This document shows, in pieces, positions 24,404 to 37,700 of a stretch of 64,000 nucleotides of DNA; within the stretch, counting starts at the first letter, position 1; each line of letters starts with the position of its first letter. The notes beneath the pieces were generated by a model that searched no databases, was not told where the DNA came from, and worked only from the letters and a program-made list of their open reading frames with translations. The translations under genes and the position numbers were made by a program. The DNA is from Mytilus galloprovincialis (Eukaryota; Mollusca; Bivalvia; Mytilida; Mytilidae), in assembly GCF_965363235.1 (NCBI RefSeq), contig NC_134845.1, positions 82,289,913 through 82,353,912 of the forward strand. Reading direction: 5' to 3'.

Positions 24404-25350
24404 TAGTAAGTAATCCTGTCCTACGGTATTTATGTAACAGTAAATTTAGTCCGGTAGTAATATTTGACTTGTTTTCCTAGTTGAGCAAGTCCATGTCCAT
24501 GATTTTACTAGGAATATAAGTCCTAGGACAAATGTTCCTAGGAAAAGAAGTCCATAGCTAGTATAATATGTCTGGCACTTACTTTCCTAGGAAAAATTGT
24601 TCCAAGACTTGTTTTTCTAATAGCTTTATTTATAACATAAAAAGTAGTCAAAATAGAAAAAAAAAACTTTTTAGTTAAGATTGGAATATTTCCTTATCTT
24701 TTTCAATTAAAACAAAAGACATTTACTTTATAACCTAATTAAAACATGAATATTGAGTTTCCATTGCTTATAACATTTTCCTTTTTATAATAAAACACAT
24801 GGACATTTTTACCTAGGAATACTAATGACATGGACATGATTTCCTAGGAAAATTAGCCTGGGGACATAAATTTTATTTAAAAAATTGATACACAACTCTT
24901 TAACAATATTAAAATATAACATTTATATTCACCTTTTAAGATTAAGGGCATGAGCATTTTAACCTATATCTATTAATGACATGGACATGATTTCCTAGGA
25001 AAGTTAGTCTGGAGACAAATTTTATTAAAAATATTGATACACAACTCTTTCGTTTTGTCTTTAACAATATTAAAACATATTACATTTATATTCACCTTTT
25101 AAAATTAAGGGCATGGACATTTTAACCATTACATTACTAAAACATAACATTTTAATTTCCATGGTTTAAATATAATTGAATATATTATAGGATTTTATAG
25201 GACATAATTACATAGGAAAATTAGTCTGGGGACATATATTACTATTAACATCGGACTAAATATACTAGTAAATTCTGTAACCATGGACTTTTTATACTAG
25301 TAATATTTGTCCGCCCAAACATATTTTACCAGGACAAATTTATCACTTAC
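24404..25350. repeat. Element rich in palindromic TTCCTAGGAA
   Basis: At least six CCTAGG palindromes in similar context lie at 24.53-25.00 kb. Two diverged tandem units of about 165 bp sit at 24.79-25.13 kb. The ends are only roughly inverted (TAAGTAATCCTGTCC against TAAGTGATAAATTTGTCC). Probably a decayed non-autonomous element. Confidence 0.4.
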
Positions 25351-26140
25351 ATTTACGCATACTCAAGATGTTACATGTACACTAGCTGTTATATTTCAAA
25401 TCGCGAATTTCTCATTGCTAGAATTCGGTACATTATCTTTTTCGGTGTAGGTAAAAATCCAAATTCCTTATAAAGAACCCCATTGCAAAAGAGTAAATTG
25501 TACTTTTTTCGTAAAAAAATGGAAAATAAATACATTGTTTCATGTGAAGTGGTGGATTCAGGGGGTGTAGGAGCGTGCATCCCTTTGATTGGGAAATATA
25601 GAATGTTTTAGCATAAAATCAACTTAAGAGATTATCGATTCGCCCGCTCGGCAATATAATATTCGGTTTTCAGGAAATATGCCCCCCTCCCCGGTTCAAA
25701 AATTCTGAGCCATCCCCTGATATGTGTATCGATAATACCAACGGTGTCCATTTATTTTGAAAATAAGGACTATTTGTTTTCAATATTCAGATTCAACTTA
25801 TATTTGATTATAATACTAATAGATTAACAGTACTCAGACTGATATATACAAATACCAGATACCTTAATATATAATCTCACAAAAAACGGACCGAAAAGGC
25901 AACAACATAATTTAGATTTTAAATTATAACACATCTGTAAACTTAGGGTCAACAAAAATCTATGGGATTGTTTTATAAAACTAAGGGGTAAATTCATATC
26001 AATGTACTTAAACTTTTCAGAATAATTACTTTTTTTGAAATGACAACTAAAACCCTATACAGGCCCCATTTAAGACTGACCAATGACTGTTCTTCACACT
26101 GAGAAGTTTTTGTGATATATCTTTTTCTTTTTGTAAACAG

Positions 26141-29100
26141 AAACATACTTCAAAGACCAGACAATAACACAGCAGTGAGAAAAGTAAGTAAATCAAGTTC
26201 TAAAAAAGACTCATATATTTCGCATACAAAACACCAGAGTGGAATCCGCTTTATATATCAATTGTTCATGCTCAAACAGTTGATCAGGTCAAAAATAATC
26301 ATAAATTGTTCGGTTATACCTCATTTTTTGTCGAGCCTTCGACTTTAGTCGAAAAAGCGAGACTAAGCGATCCTACATTCCGGCGTCGTCGGCGTCGTCG
26401 TCGTCGTCGGCGGCGTCCACAAATATTCACTCTGTGGTTAAAGTTTTTGAAATTTTAATAACTTTCTTAAACTATACTGAATTTTTACTTAACTTGGACA
26501 GAAGCTTGTTTATGATCATAAGAAAGTATCCAGAAGTAAATTTTGTAAAAATAAAATTCCATTTTTTCCGTATTTTACTTATAAATGGACTTAGTTTTTC
26601 TGCGAGGAAACGTTACATTCACTCTGTGGTTAAAGTTTTTAAAATTTTAATAACTTTCATAAACTATCCTTGATTTGTACCAAATTTGGACAGAAGCTTG
26701 TTTATGATTATAAGATAGTATCAAGAAGAAAATTTTGTAAAAATAAATTTCCACTTTTCCGTATTTTACTTATAAATGGACTTAGTTTTTTTGCCAGAAA
26801 CAAAACATTCACTCTGTGGTTTAAGTTTTTAAAATTTTTATAATGTTCTTATTAAACTATCCTGGATTTCTACCAAACTTAGACAAAAGCTTGTTTCTGA
26901 TCATAAGATATTATTCAGAAGTAAATTTTGTGAAAAAAAAATCACTTTTTCCGTATTTTACTTATAAATGGACTTAGTTTTTCTTCCAGTTAACATAACA
27001 TACAGTCTGCAGTTAAAGTTTATAAAACATTTATTAGATTCATAAACTATCCTGGATTTTTTACCAAACTTGGAAGCTTCTTTCAATCAAAAGACAGTAT
27101 CGAGAGGGAAATTTTTATTGATGTTTTCCTCATTTTTGTTGAGTCTGCGATTAACAGCAAAAGTAGGCGAGACACTGGGTTCCGTGGAACCCTTACAAAT
27201 TTTTTTTTACATACACTATAGCGAGATAATTCTATGGTCATAAATGTTCATCAAAACTGAGACACTATTATCTGATGGTGCTAGGCATTGTTGTAATCCA
27301 AAACAACTTTTCATAGATTTCTTGTATAGCTAGCTCATCTTAAGTTTTACCACTAAATACAAAAGTAATTCCTAGTTTAAAACTTAAAAGATTTCACACT
27401 GGACAATCAACATATGTTTTCCAGGTTTGTTAAACAAAGAAAACTTTTGTTTTATTAAGGTTTACATTTAAAGGGTCACTAGATACGAGATATATGAAAA
27501 ATTTAAAGTATGATTTCGTAGAATTTCTTTTGTGTAATCATATTAATGAAATAATAACTCGCTATTAGCAGCCAGTATGGTTCAATTTTGTCAAATTAAG
27601 CTATTAAACATTGATGATGAATAATTTTTCACTTGGAAGTGAATAATTCGACCTCATTGAATCCGTATTCATGTGAACTTCAATTTAACCCTCAGCTAAA
27701 GATGGATAGCGCATGAATTGTGCTTGTTCAGTTCTTTAAAGGTAACCAATGTCAACATTGAAATACACACGAAACGATGCTACATACTATATAGTCCATG
27801 CCCTGTAAATTGTTTATTTTGGATTTTTTTTATAGTTTGTGTTTTACAAATAACATATAAATAGAAAATGAGAATAATATTGGTGAACATTAATTTGACA
27901 GCTAGTGCCCATTTACACCGCCGGCACCATTTTGAGCAATATAATTGTAACCTATTCCCTTTCTCATGTAACCCATCTTGTTTTTCAGAGAGAAAAAAAA
28001 ACAATGTCATCTGCATACATAAGACAATCAATTATGCTGTCATTTAGATCAGTACATTATGAAAACGTTTCTGGCAGATCATTTATTAACAATCTTAAAA
28101 TATTGGGACATCGCCCTGGCACCACACATATGTCTAAAGATCCAGTTTGATCAGTTATATGATAAATTGATTGTTGGTCGATTAACATACAGTGGCAAAT
28201 ATTTCATGCATATTTGGATTGGTCCGACATTTTGCATTGCAACAGGTCACTTCGGACCAATCAATTGTTGCAAGGGTTCCTAACGTGCAAAGAGTTTTGC
28301 ACTCTCTGTACACGAGGCATCGGATTGAACGTTCTCATTCTGGCCGGACGTGACTGCATACTTGATACATCCCGATTGCGAGAAGCCAAACGGACGCCGC
28401 ACTTTGGCATGGGTTTAACTGACGGTCGGAGGAAGACCAATGGTGACAATGGTTCTATTCCTCAGTTATCCTTGGGAAGATCATTTTTTTTTTTTTAAAC
28501 CATTCATGTATTTTGTTTTTATTTTTGTTTATATACTGTGTAAATATGTATGATACTAGGACAAACTTCAATTCTATTGATAAAATACAGAATCCTGGAT
28601 AGAGTTTATAGAACAGAAAAACAAATATATGGATAAGAGGCCGAATAAAACCCCACCCCAAAAAAATATTTATCTACATGAAAAATAATAAATAAAGATG
28701 TGTGAAGATTATTGATTAACGAATGAATATAACATTTCAGGTTCAAGCCATTGAATGTTCAAAGATGACAAACACATACGTTTCTAATGCGTATTCGGAT
28801 ATAGTATTTGCGCAAGTTAAAGGTGATGCATTAGCCATTGCTGGAACAAAACGAGAGGTCGGCGGCAGCGTCAGATTAGGATACGTTGGCGTCGGTGGGA
28901 AGACAAACGAATACACTAAATATGATAACAGCACGATACTTAAGGGGTATACCAGAATTCCACCAGGACGTTCAATTCCATTCCATCCACATACTGCTAA
29001 AAATAGAGTGTACGTAACTCTAACTACAGCTGATCATTTGATCATTTGCGAGAATCACGCCTTGAGATTGGGACAAAACGTTATTGTTGATACCGAGGCA

Positions 29101-29382
29101 ACATTAAGAGTGGCCAAAAAAAAATCATTTATTGGAAAATTATACGAGAAATGGATCGATGAAGACGGTAATGACTTTAAAGCAAGCGATTCGGATTCAG
29201 ATAGTTCAAGTAGCGACAGTAGCGACAGCGATGATAGCGATGACAGCGATGATAGCGACGAAAGCGACGATAGTGACGATGACGACGATGACAATGATGA
29301 CAAAGAAGACAAGGAGAACAAAGCTGACGAAGAGAAAAATGCTGCTGACATTGACGACAAAGCAGTGGAACCCATAAGATGA
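26141..29382 (+). CDS. Unrecognised protein with beta-rich body and acidic Ser/Asp tail (5' end incomplete)
   Basis: The solid part is the last exon, 28741-29382, preceded by the acceptor ACATTTCAG. It encodes 213 residues: a body of about 140 residues with alternating hydrophobic strands (VFAQVKGDALAIAG, SVRLGYVGVGG, KNRVYVTLTTADHLIICEN), then a tail of about 65 residues dominated by Asp, Ser and Glu. The tail mixes AGC/AGT/TCA/TCC and GAT/GAC codons, so it is probably held by selection rather than being a raw DNA repeat. A 43-nt exon at 26141-26183 (acceptor AACAG, donor GTAAGTAA) has a single open frame that joins in phase and adds LQRPDNNTAVRK; this link is less certain. Translation could instead start at the Met at 28765. 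No signal peptide or known domain was recognised. The first exon(s) were not found. Confidence 0.6.
26325..27195 (+). repeat. Modular repeat: hairpin head, GTC tract, four 191-bp units
   Basis: The head TTGTCGAGCCTTCGAC forms TTCGAC-TTTA-GTCGAA. It is followed by a GTCGTCGGC tract (26380-26415). Units start ATTCACTCTGTGGTTAAAG at 26425, 26617 and 26807, with a diverged one at 26998. The tail (27133-27190) resembles the head and ends in the perfect hairpin GGGTTCCGTGGAACCC. It lies in the intron of the acidic-tail gene. Confidence 0.8.
27200..28200. other. Intronic stretch with no supported feature
   Basis: AT-rich. A possible acceptor (TTTTTCAG at about 27989) precedes open sequence, but no frame has a matching donor or family resemblance. 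Confidence 0.4.
28205..28490. other. GC-rich orphan segment, possible relic exon or repeat
   Basis: It has higher GC and CpG than its surroundings and is open on both strands (for example plus-strand FLTCKEFCTLCTRGIGLNV). It is bounded by a T-tract at 28484-28496. I could not assign it to a gene. It may be a diverged repeat. Confidence 0.3.
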
Positions 29383-29594
29383 TAGATTTTCGTTGTAAAT
29401 TCTATTCACATTAGAAGTGCTATTTAAAACTGATATATGTTTATTTATTCTCTGTAAAAAGCAAAACTTAATTGAAATCTTTGCATATTTATTTATAGTT
29501 ATAATAACTCAAATGAAGTATTTAAATCATGTTCAACATGTGTTCCTTCTTATCATAATCAACATATGTTCCTTCTTTATCATAATCAACCGGT

Positions 29595-29942
29595 GTTTTT
29601 GTCGAGCCTTCGACTTTAGTCGAAAAAGCGAGACTAAGCGATCCTACATTCCGTCGTCGTTTTGTTAATATTTTGTACCTGTGTATCTGTAGTTTACTTA
29701 TAAATGGACTTAGTTTTTCATCCAGTTTAAATTACATACAGTCTGTAGTTAAAGTTTTTAAAACATTTATTAGATTCATATACTATCCTGGAATTTTACC
29801 AAATTTGGACAGAAGCTTCTTACAATCAAAAGACAGTATCAAGAGGAATATTTTTACTTCTTTTTTTCTCTCGTTTTTGTTGAGCCTGCAATTTACAGCA
29901 AAAGTAGACGAGACATTGGGTTCCGCGATTATTTTTTTTTAA
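29595..29942 (+). repeat. Short copy of the 26.33-kb modular repeat (one unit)
   Basis: It has the same head (TTGTCGAGCCTTCGAC) and tail (TTGTTGAGCCTGCAATTTAC) but only a partial GTC tract and a single array unit. It follows the stop of the acidic-tail gene by about 215 bases. Confidence 0.8.
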
Positions 29943-30033
29943 CCGACGTGCGTTCCTTCTTGATCATTATCAATATGTGTTCCTTCTTAATCATATATAT
30001 GCCACTGGACGTTATGCAAACACCAAAACGATC

Positions 30034-30402
30034 TAAAGCCCCAGTCACACTCAAGTTTTACTACGTTTAAAAATTCTACGTAACAACTACGTTTTGAACA
30101 AAAATGCTACGTATCTGTAGACCCACGTTTCCACCACGCGTTGACACGTTTCGATACGTAGTAAGCACGTTTTGTTGCGTTCCGCTTAGCTTTGATAAGT
30201 ATTTACTAGGTTTCTACTTCGTTTCAATTTTCGCTAGGTTTGTTTTTTGAATTTTCAAAACATACGGGGCAGGTCTAAGTTTTTAACAAAGGATCACTAC
30301 GTTTCGATACGCTTCGTTCGTTACGTATATTCCCGTTTCGCTACGCTTTCAAAACGTAGTAAAACGTAGCTCTTAAAACGTGACAGTGTGACTGGGGCTT
30401 TA
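30034..30402. mobile_element. 369-bp MITE, perfect 18-bp inverted ends
   Basis: The ends TAAAGCCCCAGTCACACT and AGTGTGACTGGGGCTTTA match perfectly. The interior is crowded with TACGTTT and AAACGTA words and is nearly self-complementary in places. TA at both edges would suit a TA target, but this is not resolved. Confidence 0.85.
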
Positions 30403-30864
30403 CTCACATGATTACGTTTTATAATGATAAATAATGAGACGACCGAAAAAAGAAAAATGTTCCAGCTAGAATGGAAACTAGTTGGAAGATATTGCTTGTT
30501 ACTAAAATGAGTTGACCGTGACTATGAATCAATAATATACATTCATGCCAAAACATTATCCATAAAAAAATTGGGAGTCCAATCAAGTTATATATATTGC
30601 TTTATGATTTTCAAAATAGTTTAATTTCAATGCATTGTTGTTCATTTCCGATGTCATTTGGTCTTTAGTGGAGAGTTGTCTCACCAGCAATCATACCATG
30701 TCTTCTTTTTATACGTACAGAATTACAACCAGACGGTGGCAGTGGTCGTTTAAACCATTTGTATTAAGCTTATGTTTCAGATGGTAAAAGACCTGGATGC
30801 TTCATACCTTGTATACATATGCCTTATGTTACGAAGTTTCCGTACGTCATACTGTACTTAATTA

Positions 30865-31050
30865 ATTGTACTTTTTTTCGCGGGTACCTATTTTTGCGAA
30901 TTGTGTATTTCATGCAACATGTTCGCGGGTATTTATTTTCGAGGTTTTATAGTTATTGCCTTTCAATTGAAAGGTTTGATTTAGATTCGCGTGTATTTAT
31001 TTTCGCGATAATAAACCAACCGCGAAATTCGTGAAAATAAATACAATTGA
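30865..31050. mobile_element. Inverted-repeat element with TTCGCG motifs
   Basis: It contains TTCGCGGGTA near the left and CCGCGAAATTCGTGAAAATA near the right, in inverse orientation, with several TATTTATTTTCGCG repeats between. Boundaries are approximate. 31050-31760 shows nothing further. Confidence 0.5.
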
Positions 31051-31765
31051 CCCGAGACTCTTCCCTGGATTTTTCATTTCAACTGTCCTGAATATTCTTC
31101 CACTTCGTTCTGTATTTCACCTTTTCAATTTTTTTGATTCGAGCGTCAGTTATGAGACTTTTTTTTTAGAGTGTAGACGACACGTACGTCTGGCGTATTT
31201 TTTTAAATCCTGGTATCTATGATGAGTTTATCAATATAAAATAAAATGCATTGAAGGAAATACCAGGTTTACCCAAATGAATTATTTCTAATCGGAATTC
31301 CAATATAAAGAAGTACGTCTAATTGAGTTTTGGTTTTGGTTAAATGTCATGCATCATTTTGTCAAAAATAGGCCAGTGTGGATGGGGTTTATGGACAAGA
31401 TAACAATATGCCTATAATACAGTTAACTGGATAAAAAAATCAGTAGCCGATCTAGATGGGGGGTGGGGTTCCTGGATTGGAACTCCCTTTTAAAACTTTC
31501 TGCATGGATGATCCGATCTGCCTTATAAATATAAAGAATAGAGAAACATATGCCCAAAAATAATGAATTGAGAAATCGGGGTGTTTATAAATATAAAAAA
31601 TAGAGTAAAAAGACAAAATCATAAAGAAGAAAGAAAATGTTAAAAGAATAAAGAACACAGAATTGAATCATATAACATTTATCTATAAAACAATAATTAC
31701 ATACTGGCAACATAAGTATGACATAGTATCATGACGTCATTAAAAAACCAATTTCTACAATGAAA

Positions 31766-34700
31766 TTAATTAAACTTTGAACTCTGTTTATTGTCTGTTG
31801 CTAAAAGACTCCATAATTGAATCATTACCAGAAAAGGAACAACAACCCATATACCGTTAGGAATAAGGTATATAAATATTTCTTGCATTATTGTATTTTG
31901 TACCCGCAATGGTCCTGCTCCGCAATATTCTGTAAACATTACAAAATACAGTACGGTCTTCCAGAAAGTCATCACTGATACGGTGAACGCCATCAACCGT
32001 GTGTGCTTGCTCTTTTGATAATGCTGAAAAAGATTAATATTATGTTTGCTTATATTCCACTAGTGTGGTGTAACAAAATAAAAAATTATACAGCTTTTCA
32101 TCGGAAAATTTTAACTTTTTATGCCCCACCTACGATAGTAGAGGGGCATTATGTTTTCTGGTCTGTGCGTCCGTTCGTCCGTCCGTTCGTTCGTCCGTTC
32201 GTCCGTTCGTCCGTCTGTCCCGCTTCAGGTTAAAGTTTTTGGTCGAGGTAGTTTTTGATGAAGTTGAAGTCCAATCGACTTCAAACTTGGTACACATGTT
32301 CCCTATGATATGATCTTTCTAATTTTAATGCCAAATTAGAGATTTGACCCCAATTTTACGGTTCACTGATAGAAAATGATAGTGCAAATTTCAGGTTAAA
32401 GTTTTTGGCTTCAGGTTAAAGTTTTTGGTCAAGGTAGTTTTTGATGAAGTTGAAGTCCAATCAACTTGAAACTTAGTATACATGTGCCCTATGATATGAT
32501 CTTTCTAATTTAAATGCCAAATTAGAGTTTTGACCCCAATTTTACGGTTCACTGAACATAGAAAATGATAGTGCAAATTTCAGGTTAAAGTTTTTGGTCA
32601 AGGTAGTTTTTGATAAAGTTGGGGCATTCGTGTACTGAGGACACATTCTTGTTCATTCATAATTTTCATCTGCAAACGATGTGTCATGGAAGCAAACCGC
32701 ATTTTTTTGATGATTTTTTTTACCTTAATCATTTATGGATAAGTTAAGCATTCATTATGTCATTCTCGTATATTTATTTAAACCTTTATTGATGTGTATC
32801 GTACATAATAATTAGAATATGTGATATGATAGCCAATGATACACCAAATTATAATGTATTCTCGTCTTTAAATTTTGGTAATGTACTTTAAAAATTGTCT
32901 ATATGCCTTTTTGTGTTTCTTTGATACATATGATGTGGGTCTGTACTTATACATCCCGTCATTGTGCTATTGTAATTTTTTGTATTCTTGCCTTTCAGTT
33001 TTGCAGTGTGCTTCCTTTTTACATAGGGGCATCGGTGGCCGTGTGTCTAAGTAGTAACTACTATAATCACTAGCCAGTCAACACTTAGGTTGTGAGTTCG
33101 AACCCCGCTCGTGCGGATAAAATAGACTTCAATCTTAATTGACTATAGGATTGTCAGTTTTTCTCTGAAAGGTCGTTGGTTATCTCCGGCCATATATATT
33201 TGTTTGATTTAAAGTGATTAAGATTATAGCATAATGTTGACTGTAGTACCCCTATTTTTGACATTTTCACCTATTACGTGTGTTTGTTTTGTTAACACAT
33301 TGTTGACAAGTGAGAGGTTTAGGTAGCTATAAAACCAGGTTTAATCCACTGTTTTCTACAGAGAAAATATCTGTACCAAGTATATATTGATTATCACATG
33401 GAGAAAAATCATATAAAGAGAATCAGTGTACACATTATCCACAATATGCATGCAACATGCAGATACAGAAAATTATTTTGTTTCAAAATGGGAGCTGTCA
33501 ACACATATTTCTTGGTTTTTTCCAACATCACTATATAAACATAAGGTGTCAGACCACCAATTAAAAATCCCTATCTGTTCAACCAAATTTTGCAATTTTC
33601 ACAGCTTTCTAAATATTTTACCTTAAGTTTAACTTCAAGGAAACCAGGTATATCCTGAATTGTACATGTATCACCTTCCTACATGCCAATTTTCAACCAA
33701 TGTTTAAAGTCTTGTAACAAATTTCTGATTTTGAAAAAACAGGTACTACCAAAATAACTCCCGGTTTTCTGGAAATCTTAAATTAGTGTACTATGTAGCG
33801 CATTAATCCTGAATTTTTAATGCAAACTCATAGACAAGTGAATTTTGGCTCAAAATAGTCTAAATATATTTCCCTTTCACCAAAAGTTTCATTTCTGCAA
33901 ATTTGTTGGTTAGTTTAAGTAAACAATGACATCAAAAGCACTATTTTGTGTCAAAGTAGGACTACTTTTACATACGTTCTAAATTGGAGGGAGTAATTGG
34001 TGGTCTGACACCATAATAAACATACCAATACTATAACTAGTACAGAAAGAACCACTTCTACAACATTTAATCTGAAAAAGTAAAAAGAAAATATCAAAAT
34101 AGAAGGTTTTGTCTGTCTGTTTGTTTGTTTTGGTTTGTTTTTTGTTTTGATAGTTTATTTGAGTTTTTTATCGTGTAGTTTAGAAGTCAAAAGAAGCCAT
34201 TTACGGATGAATCATGGTTTTCATTACGTGTTGACTTTTGTTAGTGTCACACAAATAACTGAATACATACAATTCCATCCGGCATAAGATCGAGGGATAG
34301 CCCGAGGAATCTCGAAGTTTCTGGATTGTTGCCGGTATGGTGTGTGTTACTTTTGTCAGCCCGCTGAGTTTATAGTTGTTTTGTCGTCGAATCAACCATG
34401 TCAACATTGACGTTCAAAAGTGGGGTACATATTGTGTACACTACCGACACAGGAGGTTTGATGAAATAGGAATATATCAAACTATATGACCAACTTGGTA
34501 TTTAATTTTAATAAGGTAACAAAGATTCTGCTATAATGTACTTTCGATCGCTTATAGGTTTAATCTTCGACTGTTCGCTAGTACTATATATCTTCATGCC
34601 TTATATATCATGTACTGTAGTACGCCGCTAGATTAAAACTGACGTGGAAAGGTAACACATGGCCAGCGAAAGCTCTTTTTTTGAGAGCCCAGGTGGTCGT

Positions 34701-37700
34701 GTGGTCTAGCGGGACGGCTGCAGTGATGGCGATTTGGTGTCACGATATCACAGTAGCATGGGTTCGAATCCCGGCGAGGGAAGAACTAAAAATTTGCGAA
34801 AGCAAATTTACAGATCTAACATTGTTGGGTTGATGTTTAGACGAGTTGTATATATATATATTTTTAATATAATTCGACATAATCTAATTAGACCTTAGCT
34901 AGGAATCAGAGCAAAACAACCAAAATTGCTTTTAACTAGCAATGGAATTATTAATTGCTTCCAATCAATTTGCAAGCAACATGGGAGACAACTCAATTAG
35001 CCTTAGTAGTGATGAAAAACCAAAACTGAGTTATTCACTGTGCTGCAGTTGTTCTTTTGTCAATTCGTTCTGTGATCATATTGTAATTGAGGATAATGGT
35101 AGTCCAACATTTCAATAACTTACTTTTTTGCCAATTAATATCCAGCTCCACTAATCCGAAAAAGAATAGATGTTAGAGGGTCTGGATTGGGGGGAGGGGT
35201 CTGTTATTCTGTAAACATTTAATTTTCACCCCTTTTTCTCTAATCTTCAAAAAATTCGACCACGGATATCTCTATTCTTCATTTTTCTTTTGGCCCGTTA
35301 TTCTCTAATCTTCATTTTAAGGGCATTATTCTTTAATCATTTAACCCCATCCAAACCCTCATGTTAAAGTTAAATAAAAAAAAAATTACGAGATTTGTGC
35401 TACAGTTATCTCTCTTTAAATATTTACGAATTTAGGAAATTGTTCTAGTTTATCATTTTTCATTTAAATGAATCCAAACTTATTCGCCACTGGGTTGGTA
35501 ATTTAAAGGCAATTGACTGATTCAACATGTTGACAGTTAAAAACAGGGGTCGGGAAGTTCAACAAGGGGGGTGGGGTCATATGTCCATATGTTTGACCTT
35601 CGAAGTCAAAAATGCCACACCAGACATCTAGTAAATTTTCGATCAACACTCAAGTTTCCGTTTCCAAAACTCCTTTAAAATGGAAGATAACAAAAGGAGT
35701 GTTAAAGTCATAAGTAAAAAATAAAACCTGCATCATTATGACAAAAAAAAGACCATCTACAAAACAGCTACTAAATTAAAACCGAAAACTAGACTTAGGC
35801 GTACTGGTGTACGTGGATTCGATTCCCGTCCTATGCATTCCTTTACAAGGCTGATGCAATGTTTTTTTCTACGTCGAAAGAACCTGCCGATTAAGTCACC
35901 GGCTTGCTTTCTTTATAATTTTAACCTCACAGTCCAAAACGCCTGTTTTCGGGATATACAAGGACAGTTTCGACTCTCTACAAAACAAATACTTAGAGTT
36001 TAGTATGACGTCCATTATCACTGAACTAGTATACATATTTGTTTAGGGGCCCGCTGAAGGACGCCTCCGGGTGCGGGAGTTTCTCGCTATATTGACGACC
36101 CATTGGTGGCCTTCGGCTTTTGTCTGCTCTATGGTCGGGTTGTTGTCGCTTTGACACATTCCCCATTTCCATTCTCGATTTAACTACCATGAAATTTAAC
36201 TTTAAAGACAGAGCTACCCGAACCCAAAATCCGGGTATGCTTTCTATTGCTTCGGGAGGGTAAACATATATCCTGCACCACATGAGGCATCCCAATTCTT
36301 GTCTTTTTCACTTGGCAGAGGGTACTCATCTTGAATATGCACGATATATTTAAGCCATGTTTTTTTCTGCACTCGGAACGAGCTTGACATGTAGTTGAAA
36401 CCCAAACTCCGAAACAGTGGTGACGTTGCTTCGCTAAACTATTGGTTAAAAGTCAACGTAGCGTAGTAAAGAGGACGTAACCGCTGTTTCGGAGTTTGGT
36501 TGAAACCCATATGTTGACCACGAGGTGAATTTTTATTACTGGTTCTTTGTGTCGGTTGGTTGCTGTCTTGTTGACATACATTGCCATCATCTTATGTATA
36601 TTGATTTTTTTTTATTTCCTCTGTACGTAAATAAAAATATGTAAATTGATCTATCAATCGAAAAACAAATACCAAAAAAAATCAGTTATCTTTCAAAATA
36701 TCGTGTGCTTTATTACGAAATAACAATTATCATTATTTAGGAAGCTGCAAATCAATCCGTAAAAAAATAATTGAAATAAAGAATATTTATAAAATGATAT
36801 CACCACCAAAAAAAAAAAGAAACGTAGAAAAAAAATTGAAACAGTTTTTGAATAAGAGATAGTCGAGTGTACGTTCCTACAAACTGTCCATAAATCCATA
36901 AATACATACAAACTTATTCCTCTAGAAAAGGAATCCTCTTCGTCCATATAGCGTCTGTCTACTATTATGTAATATTTATCTAGAAAAGAAATAAGCTTCA
37001 GTTAGAATTAAATGTGGTAGTTATCACATAAAATGCATTCTGGGAACAATACTTTTTAAAGTGTACATGCATCAAAACTTGCCATTAAGGTAATCAACTT
37101 CCTGTATTGATACTTACTTTTTGGTGTACACTTTTAAAGATTTTTCCAAGTAAGGTTTTATAAGCCACGAATGGTTGGTCACTTGAAGAAAGAACTATGA
37201 AATATTATATTGCAACCATCGGACCCCCCCCCTTTTTTTTATACGCCACTGCTGGGTAAGTTTACTCGGCATGCGACAGAAATTGTTCCAATAGCACTCA
37301 TAAGAATATAAGAACAGAAATAGGAATATCGATTGTTTAATTAAGAGTTCTTAACGGAAAGCATGACATTTATAAACACAAAACAGTACATAAATAATTT
37401 ATCAAAATCGATACGAACACCTTTTTTACTCATACAAAACAGGTTCAAAAGAGAGGTTTCCAACCCCGGATAAAAAGGGGTTTCCAACTACATGTCCCGA
37501 TTCAAATACATTGATGTTCGTCCAAGAGCTGCAACTCCCCCCCCTTTTTTTTAGATCCGCCAATGTCAATATAAATACCAGAGACATATAATACAATTGT
37601 ATTGTTGTTAAATAATTTCGTTCGATTATGTCAACACGTGCATGTTTATGTTCATTTAATGGTAGTCCAATGTCTGGACTTTATTTCAATTAAAAATAAA

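Noticed and set aside
26325-27195. A Helitron with confirmed ends
   Set aside because: The tail hairpin GGGTTCCGTGGAACCC is suggestive, but the expected TC start and CTRR end are not found, so only a modular repeat is called.
34685-34790. A functional tRNA gene
   Set aside because: Box A and B are present, but the head is too long for a tRNA, no clean cloverleaf or acceptor stem was found, and a SINE body and tail follow.
36885-36979. A longer EXPERA exon 2 using donor GTTTGT at 36884
   Set aside because: It would join in phase but skip the 46-nt exon, leaving out the second membrane helix; the donor GTATGT at 36909 with the 46-nt exon gives the complete fold.
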